Shown here piece by piece: positions 11,477 through 21,426 of a DNA stretch of 64,000 nt. Origin of the DNA: Scalesia atractyloides (Eukaryota > Streptophyta > Magnoliopsida > Asterales > Asteraceae); NCBI GenBank assembly GCA_947069175.1, contig CAMTDV010000019.1:74275358-74339357 (forward strand), written 5' to 3'. Under the pieces are notes generated by a model. It saw nothing but the letters and a program-made list of their open reading frames with translations, ran no database searches and was not told the DNA's origin. A program made the position numbers and the translations under genes. Position 1 is the first letter of the stretch; every line of letters begins with the position of its first letter.

Positions 11477-12312
11477 TTGTTTTCTGTCATCTCTAGGAAA
11501 CAAATAACTCTTATACACAAATATAGTTAAACCGGTTGCGCCAACTGAGAACCGAAATCGGCAATTCAACCGTCTAATCGTTTGATTAATCGCACATTCA
11601 GGTTTATAATCGATGCACCGACGATTTTTAATCAATTCAGATTGAATGAACATCAATTTTCATCATCATCGGTTTTTATAACCGAAAATAATCAAAGTCC
11701 AATCTTCAACTCAAGACCCCTCTCGCGACTCAGAAACATCATACCAACTTTCCATTTCATTTTCGTCACACATTCGGTTCACCAGAAAGCTTAAATCAAC
11801 TCGCCGGAAAATTCTGCAAGTTCGCCGGAAAACCGTATTTGTCGTCAAATCGGTAAGTTCTTCAATACCATCATAGTCTAACAGTTGTTAAGCTATTTCT
11901 AACTCAAACCTTCCACTTGAGATCGAATTCAGGCACTGTTATCAGATAATTTCAGTTCGCCGGAAAAGTTCTGAAAATATCTATTTCATCTGAGAATCGG
12001 TAAGGACATTCAAACCCTCTGTTAACATTTGTTGATCACTTCAATTTCACGATTAGCTAATCAAACGGTTAATTGTCTTGTTCAGTTGAAGAGCACAAAA
12101 ACAGGGACCGACACATTGCCGGAATTCTGAAATAAACCGTTCATCGGTAATGTTCACTTCTAATTATCGTTTCTGCCATTTCATATTAGATTGTACAATG
12201 TTTAACAATCAAACTACACAAGATATAACGGTATAATCGACTGCCTGTAAAATTCAACGAAGAAGATGACTGTGATAACACTATAAGTATAATTAAAATT
12301 GGTATTTTAAAC

Positions 12313-12390
12313 GGGTTAGACACACAGTCCAGCGGTGGACTGTGTGCAAATAATACGCACACGTCACGAGTTCGATCCCTGATACACGCA
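12313..12390 (+). repeat. tRNA-like module, copy 1 of 3
   Basis: It begins GGGTTAGACACACAGTCC and contains an AGTTCGATCCC B box at 12369-12379. The D-arm region (AGTCCAGCGGTGGACT) is an inverted repeat. The unit recurs every 167-169 bp at 12480 and 12648. Confidence 0.6.
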
Positions 12391-12479
12391 CCCTCTAAGT
12401 AATAAAATGCCTTTTTGATAAAAGCTGAACCGGGTTAATCCCGTAGTTTTAAGTATACATAAAAACCGAGATATTAACC

Positions 12480-12557
12480 AGGTTAGACACACAGTCCAGC
12501 GGTGGACTGTGTGCAACACTAAGTCGCACCTCACGCGTTCGAAACCTGTTACTGGCA
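12480..12557 (+). repeat. tRNA-like module, copy 2 of 3
   Basis: It has the same GGTTAGACACACAGTCC start and D-arm-like hairpin as copy 1. Its B box is weaker (GCGTTCGAAACC near 12534-12545). Confidence 0.55.
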
Positions 12558-12647
12558 CCGGTTGAACGAATTAAAATGTTTTGAAATTAAAAGAATTTTG
12601 GTTAAATCGAATTAGTATATAAATATAATTAAAAACAAGATTATTTC

Positions 12648-12725
12648 GGGTTAGACACGTAGCTCAGTTGGTAGAGCTGCGTGCACGCGTACGGGAGGTC
12701 TCGGGTTCGAGTCTCACCAGCGCAT
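12648..12725 (+). repeat. tRNA-like module, copy 3 of 3 (best preserved)
   Basis: It reads GTAGCTCAGTTGGTAGAGC (12659-12677), a textbook A box and D arm, then GGGTTCGAGTC (12703-12713), a good B box. The acceptor stem does not close and the anticodon arm is irregular, so I do not call a tRNA gene. Pol III binding is possible. Confidence 0.65.
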
Positions 12726-12738
12726 ACTTACACACTGA

Positions 12739-12783
12739 CCGAACCGGTCAACAGGTCAACAAGTCAACGGTCAACGGTCAACG
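12739..12783 (-). promoter_or_regulatory. cluster of five GTCAAC units (W-box cores on the minus strand)
   Basis: GTCAAC occurs five times within about 40 bp. Its complement GTTGAC contains the TTGAC core of the WRKY-bound W box, three times as GGTCAA/TTGACC. Several plant LTRs are known to be stress-induced through such sites; its action here is inference. Confidence 0.5.
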
Positions 12784-13229
12784 CAAAATAAACAATTTTT
12801 TTATTTTTATTTATTTAATTTAATTTAAAAATCAATTAAAAATACTTAAAAATAACATTTTTCAAAGATAGAATATAGCCTTAAACTCACAAAAATATAT
12901 CTAGAAACTCTATTAAAATCCTTAATAAAATCCACTCATTACTAAATTTTTCCGTTATTATTTAGGTTAGTTATTTCTCGTTGTTCCGCTCATCCAATTC
13001 GTGCGCATCTATCATCTCCATTCAAACGCACCCAATGTAAGTGAATCTTACAAATTCCCCGTTTTAATCACGTTTTGGGGTGTATCATGTGTCTTGCTAT
13101 ATATTATATTTAAATCATTGTGCATACATCATATCATGAACATGTGTATTCAGTTTGTTTCAATTGTTGTGTGGTTATCGTTGGATGCAATTTATTATTT
13201 TCAGTACATGCAATTTCATAGGCCGCCGC

Positions 13230-13405
13230 TCCCCATTACATTATGAGCGTTGAGCATGTTCCCCATTACATTATGAGCGTGAACCTGGCTGCCCACATTA
13301 CGGTCGGCTCCGTTTGATTGAGCCTTGATCGCACAGACATTTATCATTTTCAGTACATGCAATACGATCGGCTCCGTTTGATTGAGCCTTGATCGCACAG
13401 TTTCA
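13230..13405 (+). repeat. short duplications inside LTR 2
   Basis: CCCCATTACATTATGAGCGT occurs at 13232 and 13261. A roughly 36-bp unit beginning CGGCTCCGTTTGATTGAG occurs near 13306 and 13370. CATTTTCAGTACATGCAAT-like phrases occur near 13199 and 13346. This is an interleaved tandem duplication. Confidence 0.75.
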
Positions 13406-13872
13406 TTCATGTTATTTATCGTATGATGTTGGTATGTTAGTGTATGCTATCATGTGTTATTGTATGTTATATATGTGATTGCAATTGCTACTACTTGATT
13501 ATTTACATTTGCTCAATTATGATTATGCACAATTTTTCATTGATAAACTAACAAGTAAATCCATAATAAATGTTTATCTAACAAGGTTCACTCGCCAACT
13601 TATGTTGACCCAAAAACCCCCATTTTGACACATGATACGGTGAACCAGCAGCAGCCAGAAACACATAGGATTGGACTAGAAGAATAAAATGATTTAGAAT
13701 TTGGGATTGTTTTGTTTGGTTTATTTTCTTTGTATTGTATGGACATGTTTGGATATTTGGAAATGTAACTTTGACTTTAATAAATATGAAACATATTAGT
13801 AAATATCATGAGCTTTGGTGATAACCAAATTATGCCCCGACTCTTATTCCCTGCGGGTCGGGGTGTGACAGG

Positions 13873-14365
13873 TGTTAAAATAACAATTCAATATTTTTAT
13901 GTGTTTTTATTTCTTTTATTTCTAATCTTGTTTTATTTTTGTTTCATGAGTTTTGGGCTTAGAGAATGTTGCTGGTTGGGCTTGTTGCGGTCTTGGGCTA
14001 TTGTTGCTGATAATGGGCTTCGCTGTGATGATGGGCTGCTCTGCTGCTTAGGGTTTCTTGTCTGGCTATATAGTTGCGTGTTATGTTCAGAGATCAAATT
14101 CAACACACATCTTCTCTGTTCGCTACTTTCTCCAGAACATTCTGAATATTCTAGGGTTTTCATCAATCTCGTGAGCGTGTGAGATCTTGTTGGTCTTTTC
14201 GATCATCAAATAGAGCAGATCATCATATTGATGATCTGCATAGGCTGAGAGGTTGTAATTCTTGCTGTTTCTAAGTCGGTAATCTGTGCCGATTAGTTCT
14301 TTGATTCCGTTTGTTTGGTCTGGAAGTTAATAAATACTTTTTATCTTTGATATTGTGTTATTGAC
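13873..14365 (+). repeat. 3' LTR of copia element 1 (end approximate)
   Basis: It begins TGTTAAAATAAC directly after the G-run PPT once the chromovirus is removed. It has a TATA-like GCTATATAG near 14070 and an AATAAA-type signal near 14330. A possible end is near TTATTGAC at about 14362. The matching 5' LTR is not in the window, so the right border is a guess. Confidence 0.5.
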
Positions 14366-14671
14366 GATAAATATAAAGAAATGTGTTATTGAAGTTGGCC
14401 AAACTGCTTGGTACATAGGTGTAGTTCTTTATGCACATGATATCTTATGGGTGGAGATAACTATATATTGATTGTCTCAATCGTATGTGAATCGGTGGTG
14501 AAGATGTATCAGATTGCGAATATGTGAATGTGTTGGATTGGTCGACTCACTCGTAGAGCAAATGAATATCCAGGTTAGCTTTATCTTTTATTTATGATGA
14601 TTTTTTATTCTTAGTTGTACTTCCTAAAATCGACTAGAAAACAATCATTTTGACCCCAAAATCTTCTGTAA
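14366..14671. other. unassigned sequence between copia LTR and giant repeat element
   Basis: AT-rich, no open frame above 60 codons, no recognised repeat. It may be pre-insertion genomic DNA or the tail of the copia LTR. Confidence 0.4.
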
Positions 14672-14679
14672 AAGATAAA
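14672..14679. repeat. candidate 8-bp target duplication AAGATAAA, left copy
   Basis: AAGATAAA lies just outside the left end of the giant repeat element and again at 38414-38421, just outside the right end. An 8-mer match is weak alone in AT-rich DNA; its position next to the inverted ends supports it. Confidence 0.4.
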
Positions 14680-14818
14680 GGGTGTACCTATTGATACACT
14701 AATGTGTCTGTATGCACACCAAACCTAATCAAACATGCCTTTACCTACGCTGCATATAGGTCTATACGCAGCTTATAGGGTTACCCTATACGCTGCGTAT
14801 AGAGCTATACGCTGCATA
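14680..14818 (+). repeat. left terminal inverted repeat of the giant element
   Basis: It carries, in order, GGGTG..CTATTGATACAC, TGCACACCAA (14714-14723), TTACCTACGCTGCATATAGG, and ATAGGGTTACCC before the palindromic array. The same order is found on the minus strand at 38288-38413, with indels. Confidence 0.55.
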
Positions 14819-14874
14819 TAGTTTGCATGTGTGTTCAGAGCCTTGTAACCAATCATTGCACAGAAAACTTGGGT

Positions 14875-16325
14875 TTATATACGCTGCGTATAGGCCTATA
14901 CGCAGCGTATATAAACCATCAGACTTTTTGGGGTCATTTAGGAGGGTTGAAGCATCAGTTTTTTCACAAAGTTTTATACGCTGCGTATATAAAGGGTCAA
15001 AAAGACCATTTTACCCTTGAATTAGGGCTATATGGAGCCCAAAGCAGGGGTAAAATGGCTTTTTTCACCTTTTATATATGCTGCGTATAGGTCTATACGC
15101 CGCATATATGAAGGGTCAAAAAACAAGTTTTACCAAACAATTTTACCACATATTTGGGGTTAAAAACCACCATTTTATATATGCTGCGTATAGACCAATA
15201 CGCAGCATATATAAAGGGTCAAAAAATATATTTTACCCCTGCTTTGGGCTCCATATAGCCCTCAATTCAAGGGTAAAATAGTCTTTCTGACCATACGCAG
15301 CGTATAGGCCTATAAGCAGCGTATATAAAGGGTCAAAAAGACCATTTTACCCCTGAATTTGGGCTATATGGAGCCCAATGCAGGGTTAAAATGGGTTTTT
15401 GACCCTTTATATTGTTGCATATAGGTATAATACGCAGCATATATAAAGGGTTTTTTTATAGAAACATTTGGACAATATTAATCAATTTAGAGGAGTTTTA
15501 CAAAAAAAATAAGTTTTCTATTTTAAATAAATTAAAAGGTAAGTATTTCTTACAAACTTTTTATACAACATTAATCAATATTATACTCTACGATACAATA
15601 AATATATTATAACGCTCGTATAGAACTATAGATGTAGTATCGTAGGCATATACGATACTTATACTACACTTTATGATACGATACGATACATATGATGTAA
15701 CACACGTATAGGCCTGTAGGCTGTAGTATAGGCTCGTATAGAACTATAGATGTAGTATCGTAGGCCTATACGAGATTCATGCTACACTATACGATACGAT
15801 ACTATACGAAATTATATAACACCCGATATAATAAGATACTGTACGATACTACACCTATAGGACTATATGAGACTATACTACACGTATATGCCTATACATG
15901 ACTTATACTACACTATACGATACGATAAGATAGGATAGGGTAGGATACAATATTATATTACAAGTATATGCCTATACGAGATTTATAGTACACTATATGA
16001 TACGATAATACATCCATAGGCCTATACGAGACCTATACTATATACTACATGATAGAATACCAAACAACGTTTTTACTACATTATACGATAAGATAGGATA
16101 CAATATTATATTACACGTACAAGCCTAATTATACGAGATTTATACACACTATATGATACGATACTACATCCATAGGCCTATACGAGACCTATATTATACT
16201 ATACGATAAAATATTAACAATGTTTTTTATTAATTTATTTTTTTTAAAATTACTTATTATAAAAGTTTGCTAAAACGATAAACAATGTATCACAATGTTT
16301 CTTTAAAAAAACAAAAACAAAAACC
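14875..16325 (+). repeat. higher-order repeat unit 1 (A block 14875-15455, B block 15456-16325)
   Basis: The A block alternates dyads such as TATACGCTGCGTATAG with a spacer holding GGGTCAAAAAGACCATTTTA, GGGCTATATGGAGCCC and a GGGTAAAATGG box. The B block opens with GTTTTACAAAAAAAATAAG, then GTAAGTATTTCTTAC, then a long run of degenerate GTATAGAACTATAGATGTAG and GATACGATA words. Open frames in this unit encode IYAAYRPIRS-like peptides and are by-products of the repeat. Confidence 0.75.
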
Positions 16326-18002
16326 TTTTATATACGCTGCGTATAGACCTATACGCAGCATATATAAAGGGTTAGAAAACCCATTTTACCCCTGCTTTGT
16401 ACTCCGTATAGCCCCTAATTCAAGGGTAAAATGGTGTTTTTTTCATATACGCTGCGTATACAAAAGGTCAAAAAGACTATTTTACCCTTGCATAGGGGCT
16501 ATATAGAGCCCAAATGAGGGGTAAAATGGGTTTTTTTTACCTTTTATATATGTTGTGTATAGGTCTATACGCAACATATATGAATGGTCAAAAAACCAGT
16601 TTTACCACATATTTGGGGTTAAAAAACCACCTTTTTATATATACCGTGTATAGACCTATACGCAGCATATATAAAGGGTCAAAAAAACCATTGTTACCCC
16701 TGCTTTGGGCTTCATATAGCCCCCAATTCAAGGGTAAAATGGTCTTTTTGACCATACGCTAGCGTGTAGGCCTATAAGCGCCGTATATAAAGATTCAAAA
16801 AGACCATTTTACCCCTTAATTGGGGCTATATGGAGCCCAATGCATGGGTAAAATTGATTTTTTGACCCTTTATATATGATGCGTATAGGTCTATACGCAA
16901 CATATATAAATTTTTTTTTGAAAAATATTTTAGACAATAGTAATCATTTTAGAAGAGTTTTACAAAAAAATAAGTTTTCTATTTCAAATAAATTAAAAGT
17001 TAAGTATTTCTTACAAACTTTTTTATACAACATTAATCAATATTATACTCTACGATACGATAAATATATTATAAGGCTCGTATAGAACTATAATGTAGTA
17101 TCGTAGGCATATACGATACTTATACTACACTTTACAATACGATACGATACGGTACATATGATATAACACCCGTATAGGTCTAAGGTGTAGTATTGGTTCG
17201 TATAGAACTATTCATGTAGTATCGTAGGCCATACGAGACTCATGCTACACTATACGGTACGATACTATGCGATATGATATAACACCTGATATAATAAGAT
17301 ACTATACAATACTACACTTATAGGCCTATATGAGACTATCTACACATATATGTCTATACATGACTTATACTACACTATACGATAGGATAGGATAGGGTAG
17401 GATACAATATAATATTATATTACAAGTATATGTCTATACGAGATTTATACTACACTATATGATAAGAAGAAAAATCAGTATATTGAGTTGAACCTGCTTC
17501 ACACCCACAAACAATCAATCAACAAACCATTTAACCAAATCTCAAAATTTATTACTTTATCAATAATATATCTATATAAACAATGACCAAAAAGGTAAAG
17601 GGAAAAAGCAGCCAACAGAATTTGACATGTGGCTAAAGAAACTATTCATAAAAGGTAAAGGGAAAAAGCAGCCAACAGAAATATAATACATCCCAATAGG
17701 CCAATACGAGACCTATTATTATATACCACACGATAGAATACCTAACAATGCTTTTTACTACATTATACGATACAATAGGATACTATATTATATACCACAC
17801 GTACAAGCCTAATTATACGAGATTTATACTATACTATATGATACGATACTACATCTATAGGCCTATACAAGGGCCTATATTATACTATACGATAAAATAT
17901 TAACAATGTTTTTTATTAATTTATTTTTTAAAAATTACTTATTATAAAAGTTTGCTAAAACGATAGATAATGTATCACAATGTTTCTTAAGAAAAAACCA
18001 TT
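16326..18002 (+). repeat. higher-order repeat unit 2 (A 16326-16912, B 16913-18002)
   Basis: Same order and orientation as unit 1. The GTAAGTATTTCTTAC landmark recurs about 1460 bp downstream of the unit 1 copy. The B block is lengthened by an unrelated insertion at 17464-17682. Confidence 0.75.
17464..17682 (+). repeat. about 219-bp foreign segment in unit 2 with a 31-bp internal duplication
   Basis: Repeat wording stops at TATATGATA and resumes at ATAATACATCC. Between them, AAAAGGTAAAGGGAAAAAGC starts two copies of a 31-bp unit (about 17591 and 17652). No inverted ends or clear target duplication were found. Confidence 0.55.
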
Positions 18003-18591
18003 TATATACGTTGCATATAGACCTTACGCAGCATATATAAAGGGTTAGAAAACCCATTTTACCCTTGCTTTGGGCTCAGTATAGCCCCCAATTCAAGGGT
18101 TATTTTTTAAAATGGATATTTTTCCTATACGCTGCGTATATAAGGGGTTAAAAAGACCATTTTACCCTTGAATTGGGGGCTATATGGAGCCTAAAGCAGG
18201 GGTAAAATGGGTTTTTTACCCTTTATATATGCTACGTATAGGTCATACGCAGCATATATGAAGTGTCAAAAAACCAGTTTTACCACACAATTTTACCACA
18301 TATTTGGGGTTAAAAAACCACCCTTTATATATGCTGCGTATAGACCTATACATAACATATATAAAAGATCAAAAAACCCATTTACCCCTGCTTTGGGCTC
18401 CATATAGCCCCCAACTCAAGGGTAAAATGGTCTTTTTGACCATACGCAGCGTATAGGCCTATAAGCGGCGTATATAAAGGGTCAAAAAGACCATTTTACC
18501 CCTGAATTGGGGCTATATGGAGCCCAATGCAAAGGTAAAATGGGTTTTTGACCCTTTATATACGCTGCGTATAGGTCTATACGTAGCATAT
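18003..18591 (+). repeat. higher-order repeat unit 3, A block
   Basis: It ends at CGTAGCATAT, where the Athila element inserted. The unit continues at 32165 (ATAAAGGGG). The joined phrase matches the uninterrupted copy GCAGCATATATAAAGGG near 15436. Confidence 0.75.
18587..18591. repeat. target site duplication CATAT, left copy, of the Athila element
   Basis: CATAT at 18587-18591 matches 32160-32164 on the other side of the element. Confidence 0.85.
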
Positions 18592-19958
18592 TGATGACTG
18601 TCGTTAGTGTCATGCAAAAACCAACTAACTCTGTAGGTAGGGTAAGTCGGATATCGAACCAGAGGAGGATTGTGGAAAATGTAATAATGCTGAGTATTAT
18701 CTAAAACCTATAAAAACTTAACTTGTGTTTGATTTATTTGAGGATTGACTAAATTATGAACTAAGAAAATGAGTTCTTATCAATTAGAGGAAGAATGGTC
18801 CCTCCGGTAGTCAGGTTTTGCAGTTAAATTCCATTACGTGTCTAACTTAACATTCACATAGACATGAATGTAAACAAACCCTAACTCATCAATTGTGATA
18901 ATTGCAGACTAAGTACTCCGGTCAATACATAACGGGTGGTTCTCAAACAACTATCAGTTACGATTACCAACCCTATTCCCACGTCAAATAAATCCCAATT
19001 ACTAGAACTCTCGGGAACTGAATGACTAAGAATTAAAGTTAAGTGAAAACTAACTGTTTACAATCAATGAATCAAGTTACCGGCAAAAAGCATCGAATGC
19101 TTAGATTGCCGGATTCAAATGAGTTAGAAACACATAATCGAATAAACATACAAAAACCCTCCAACCGGAGGAAACCAAAGAGAGTTTAGCCGCTCATCTC
19201 GCTCGAGAAATCAACAAAAGTCTTGATCTTGATCTTCGATGCTCGGGTGATGAATGATGAACAATGGAATGAAAAGCCTTGATCTTGGTGCTTTTGATGG
19301 TGAAATTCGTCCTCAGGAAGCTTAGATATCTCCCATCTCTCTTGAAACCCTAATATACTTAAAAAACTGAATTTTTGAGTTTTTCCGGAACCACAACCGT
19401 CACCAAAGGTCCTGGACCGTCAGTGACGGTCAGAAGCTTCTGTTTGTTATGTTGGACTCAACCGTCAGTGACGGTTAGGGGACCGTCACCGACGGTTCCC
19501 TGTTTCTGTTGATTCTTTTGGCCAAACACCATCACCGTCACCGACAGTTCTGCCACCGTCGGCGACGGTCGCGTATGGTGTTCCCATTTCTCCTTTATTC
19601 CAACTTTCAGCATATGACACTTTTGGCCCCTGAACTTCTAATCTTCAATTCTTCTCATAATAAAGTGCAAATCACTTCAATCTAAGACCCGAATGGCCCC
19701 TAGACTTTATCCATTCCCGCATTCTGCACTCATACATATCGTATCCAACCGAAAGCTTCCGAATCACCCTTGAAGCTTTACATATCATCTTCAAACGTTC
19801 CATCTTCACCATTAACTTCTGTAACTTCTCCAAGTTACGTGTTTTACCTGCAAAAAAACTAAATCTCGTATTTAACATATCTAGGCAAGTAAACACACGC
19901 ACATACATAAAATTCATCATTTAACCACTTTAATGCTCGGCTTTCACCCTCTATATCA
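18592..19958 (-). repeat. 3' LTR of the Athila element
   Basis: It starts TGATGACTGTCG and ends CTATATCA on the plus strand, and pairs with 30781-32159. CCGTCA-type palindromes lie at about 19388-19570. A small ORF (19672-19920 minus) overlaps it and looks like chance. Confidence 0.92.
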
Positions 19959-19975
19959 CATTCCCACACTTACCT
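19959..19975 (-). promoter_or_regulatory. polypurine tract of the Athila element
   Basis: On the minus strand, GTAAGTGTGGGAATG directly precedes the 3' LTR, as expected for the plus-strand primer. Confidence 0.75.
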
Positions 19976-21426
19976 TTGATTGTCCTCAAGCAAACCGACT
20001 AGAACTAATCACCACAGTAATCAATACCTCTAAACCCTTAACCAGTTCAACCGGTTCAGTTCCCAAGTCATACCCATCCCATAGACTGACACAATCAAGA
20101 TTGACAGCCTGACAAGCAAATCATGCAATTGCAAAAACATAAGACTTATCTATCTAAAACTAACATGTTTAAAATACCACACATACTACACATCCCTCAC
20201 AATATTCTCTCCTCTCGGGTTAATATCTGGACTAGCATGCAATGTGCTTGTATATAACACTCAGTTAAGCAAGTATGGAATCCTGTAATCATAGGCTTGT
20301 ATGACAATCAGACCTCCACTGTATCATCTAACACGGCACATATCAAAAGGACTTTTTCGGTTTTGGGCTTAGGCTAAGGTAGGGAAAATTTTTGGATTTT
20401 CGTTTCTAATTAGCTCAAAAACAATAACCAAACTGTGATAACTTTATTCAAACTCAAATTTTGGGTTGGTCTCTACCCAATCAATAAATGACAATCAAAC
20501 TTCTTTTTGCTTTATTTTCTCTTTCCATATATTTTTCAATTTTTCTGTTTTCTCTTTTCTTTTTTTTCAATATCGTCACGGTCGGTCTTCACAAAACAAT
20601 GGGTGAACAAACAAAAGGTAATCAGGCTCAACGGGGCTACTAAAGGAATTTGGTGAACACACAATAATAAACACAAACACGAATGAAGAATAAATATCCT
20701 AATGCCTTTATCACCTATGTGCACATGTCAAACCCACAATCTCAGCATGCATCAAATCACACAAGTTCTAACTAAGAATACACATAGCCCGCACTCAACA
20801 AACGAATTCATCATAAATTGCATCCTATCCATCTACAGGCTCAAGATCTCACAAGAAAAGGTAAAAAGGGTTAACGACATGTAGCATATGCGATTAGAAA
20901 CATTTTACCCCTAGATAGACATCTCTTTTCAACCTTTTTCTATAAAAACACTTGCCAAGCCTACTCTCATGAAACTTAAAGGGACAACCATGACAAGGGA
21001 ACTAATCTAGTCTACTACAGGTAAGGAATCTATTAGTGATCGAAACTTTAGGTTTTCATATCCAATTAGCAAGCTTAAGGCGATGAAAAATTAAAATTTT
21101 CAAAATTTTCAATTTTTTTCAGTTTTCATCGATTTCCAATCACTAATTCATCTCTTCAAACTTTTATCCACAAATCTTCCCGGGCTTCCCATCCCCACAC
21201 TTGAGATACATTGTCCCCAATGTATGGTGCTTTTAAAACTTTTCCCGTGAATCTAACCAAACATACCTAGCTGAGCGGCTAACTCCTAACAAATAAAAAA
21301 CACTCATTCCCATAACACAACATAATAAGTTCAAACACCACCAAAACAGAAACACGCAAAAATAAAGCAGTAAATTGTTCAACACACATAGAAAGAGCAC
21401 ATGGACCTGAACGAATCAGAGAGTGC
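19976..21426 (-). other. Athila 3' non-coding region
   Basis: About 1.45 kb between the extra ORF and the PPT with no meaningful open frame. It is AT-rich, with a TTTTTTC-rich stretch near 20500-20575. Long untranslated 3' regions are usual in Athila elements. Confidence 0.55.

Larger units (their letters stand above)
8301..13870 (+). mobile_element. Ty3/gypsy chromovirus 2, internally deleted, with TSD
   Basis: A plus-strand element: truncated 5' LTR (8301-9026), partial RT, RNase H, integrase and chromodomain-like C-terminus (9031-11190), PPT, and full 3' LTR (11209-13870). Both outer edges carry the 5-bp duplication GGTGT. Most of LTR 1, the leader, gag, protease and the RT N-terminus are missing, so LTR 1 runs straight into RT codons. 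The chromodomain and long LTR suggest a Tekay-like clade. The shared LTR part differs by only a few bases per 100 by eye, so the insertion looks fairly recent. Confidence 0.9.
11209..13870 (+). repeat. 3' LTR of gypsy 2 (2662 bp)
   Basis: It starts TGTAACATTTG and ends GGGGTGTGACA, and is followed by TSD GGTGT. It holds one minus-strand and three plus-strand tRNA-like modules, a GTCAAC cluster (12739-12783) and internal short duplications (13230-13405). The small ORFs inside it, such as those at 13001-13246 and 13808-13870, look like chance. Confidence 0.9.
7104..14365 (+). mobile_element. Ty1/copia element 1, 3' half, interrupted
   Basis: The visible pieces are RT/RNase H remains (7104-8294), a polypurine tract made of a G run (8285-8297), and the 3' LTR from 13873 (TGTTAAAATAAC). 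The intervening 8301-13870 is an inserted chromovirus. Its 5' half would lie left of gypsy 1, outside the window. The 3' LTR end at about 14365 is approximate. Confidence 0.75.

Noticed and set aside
12315..12721. A CRISPR-like array, because of three evenly spaced repeats
   Set aside because: Only three diverged units of tRNA-like sequence inside a plant LTR. There are no identical short repeats or cas genes, and this is a eukaryotic genome.
12648..12725. A functional tRNA gene
   Set aside because: A and B boxes are present, but the acceptor stem does not pair and the anticodon arm is irregular. It is kept as a tRNA-like module only.
13808..14182. A 124-codon ORF with hydrophobic stretches
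   Set aside because: It spans the end of the chromovirus LTR and the start of the copia LTR, so it is a chance frame across an insertion joint.
14827..18407. A family of small ORFs repeating IYAAYRPIRSIYKGS and LRIGLYAAYIKGQK-like peptides
   Set aside because: They are translations of the CGTATA palindromes in a tandem repeat, occur in several frames and on both strands, and have no start context or conservation beyond the DNA repeat.
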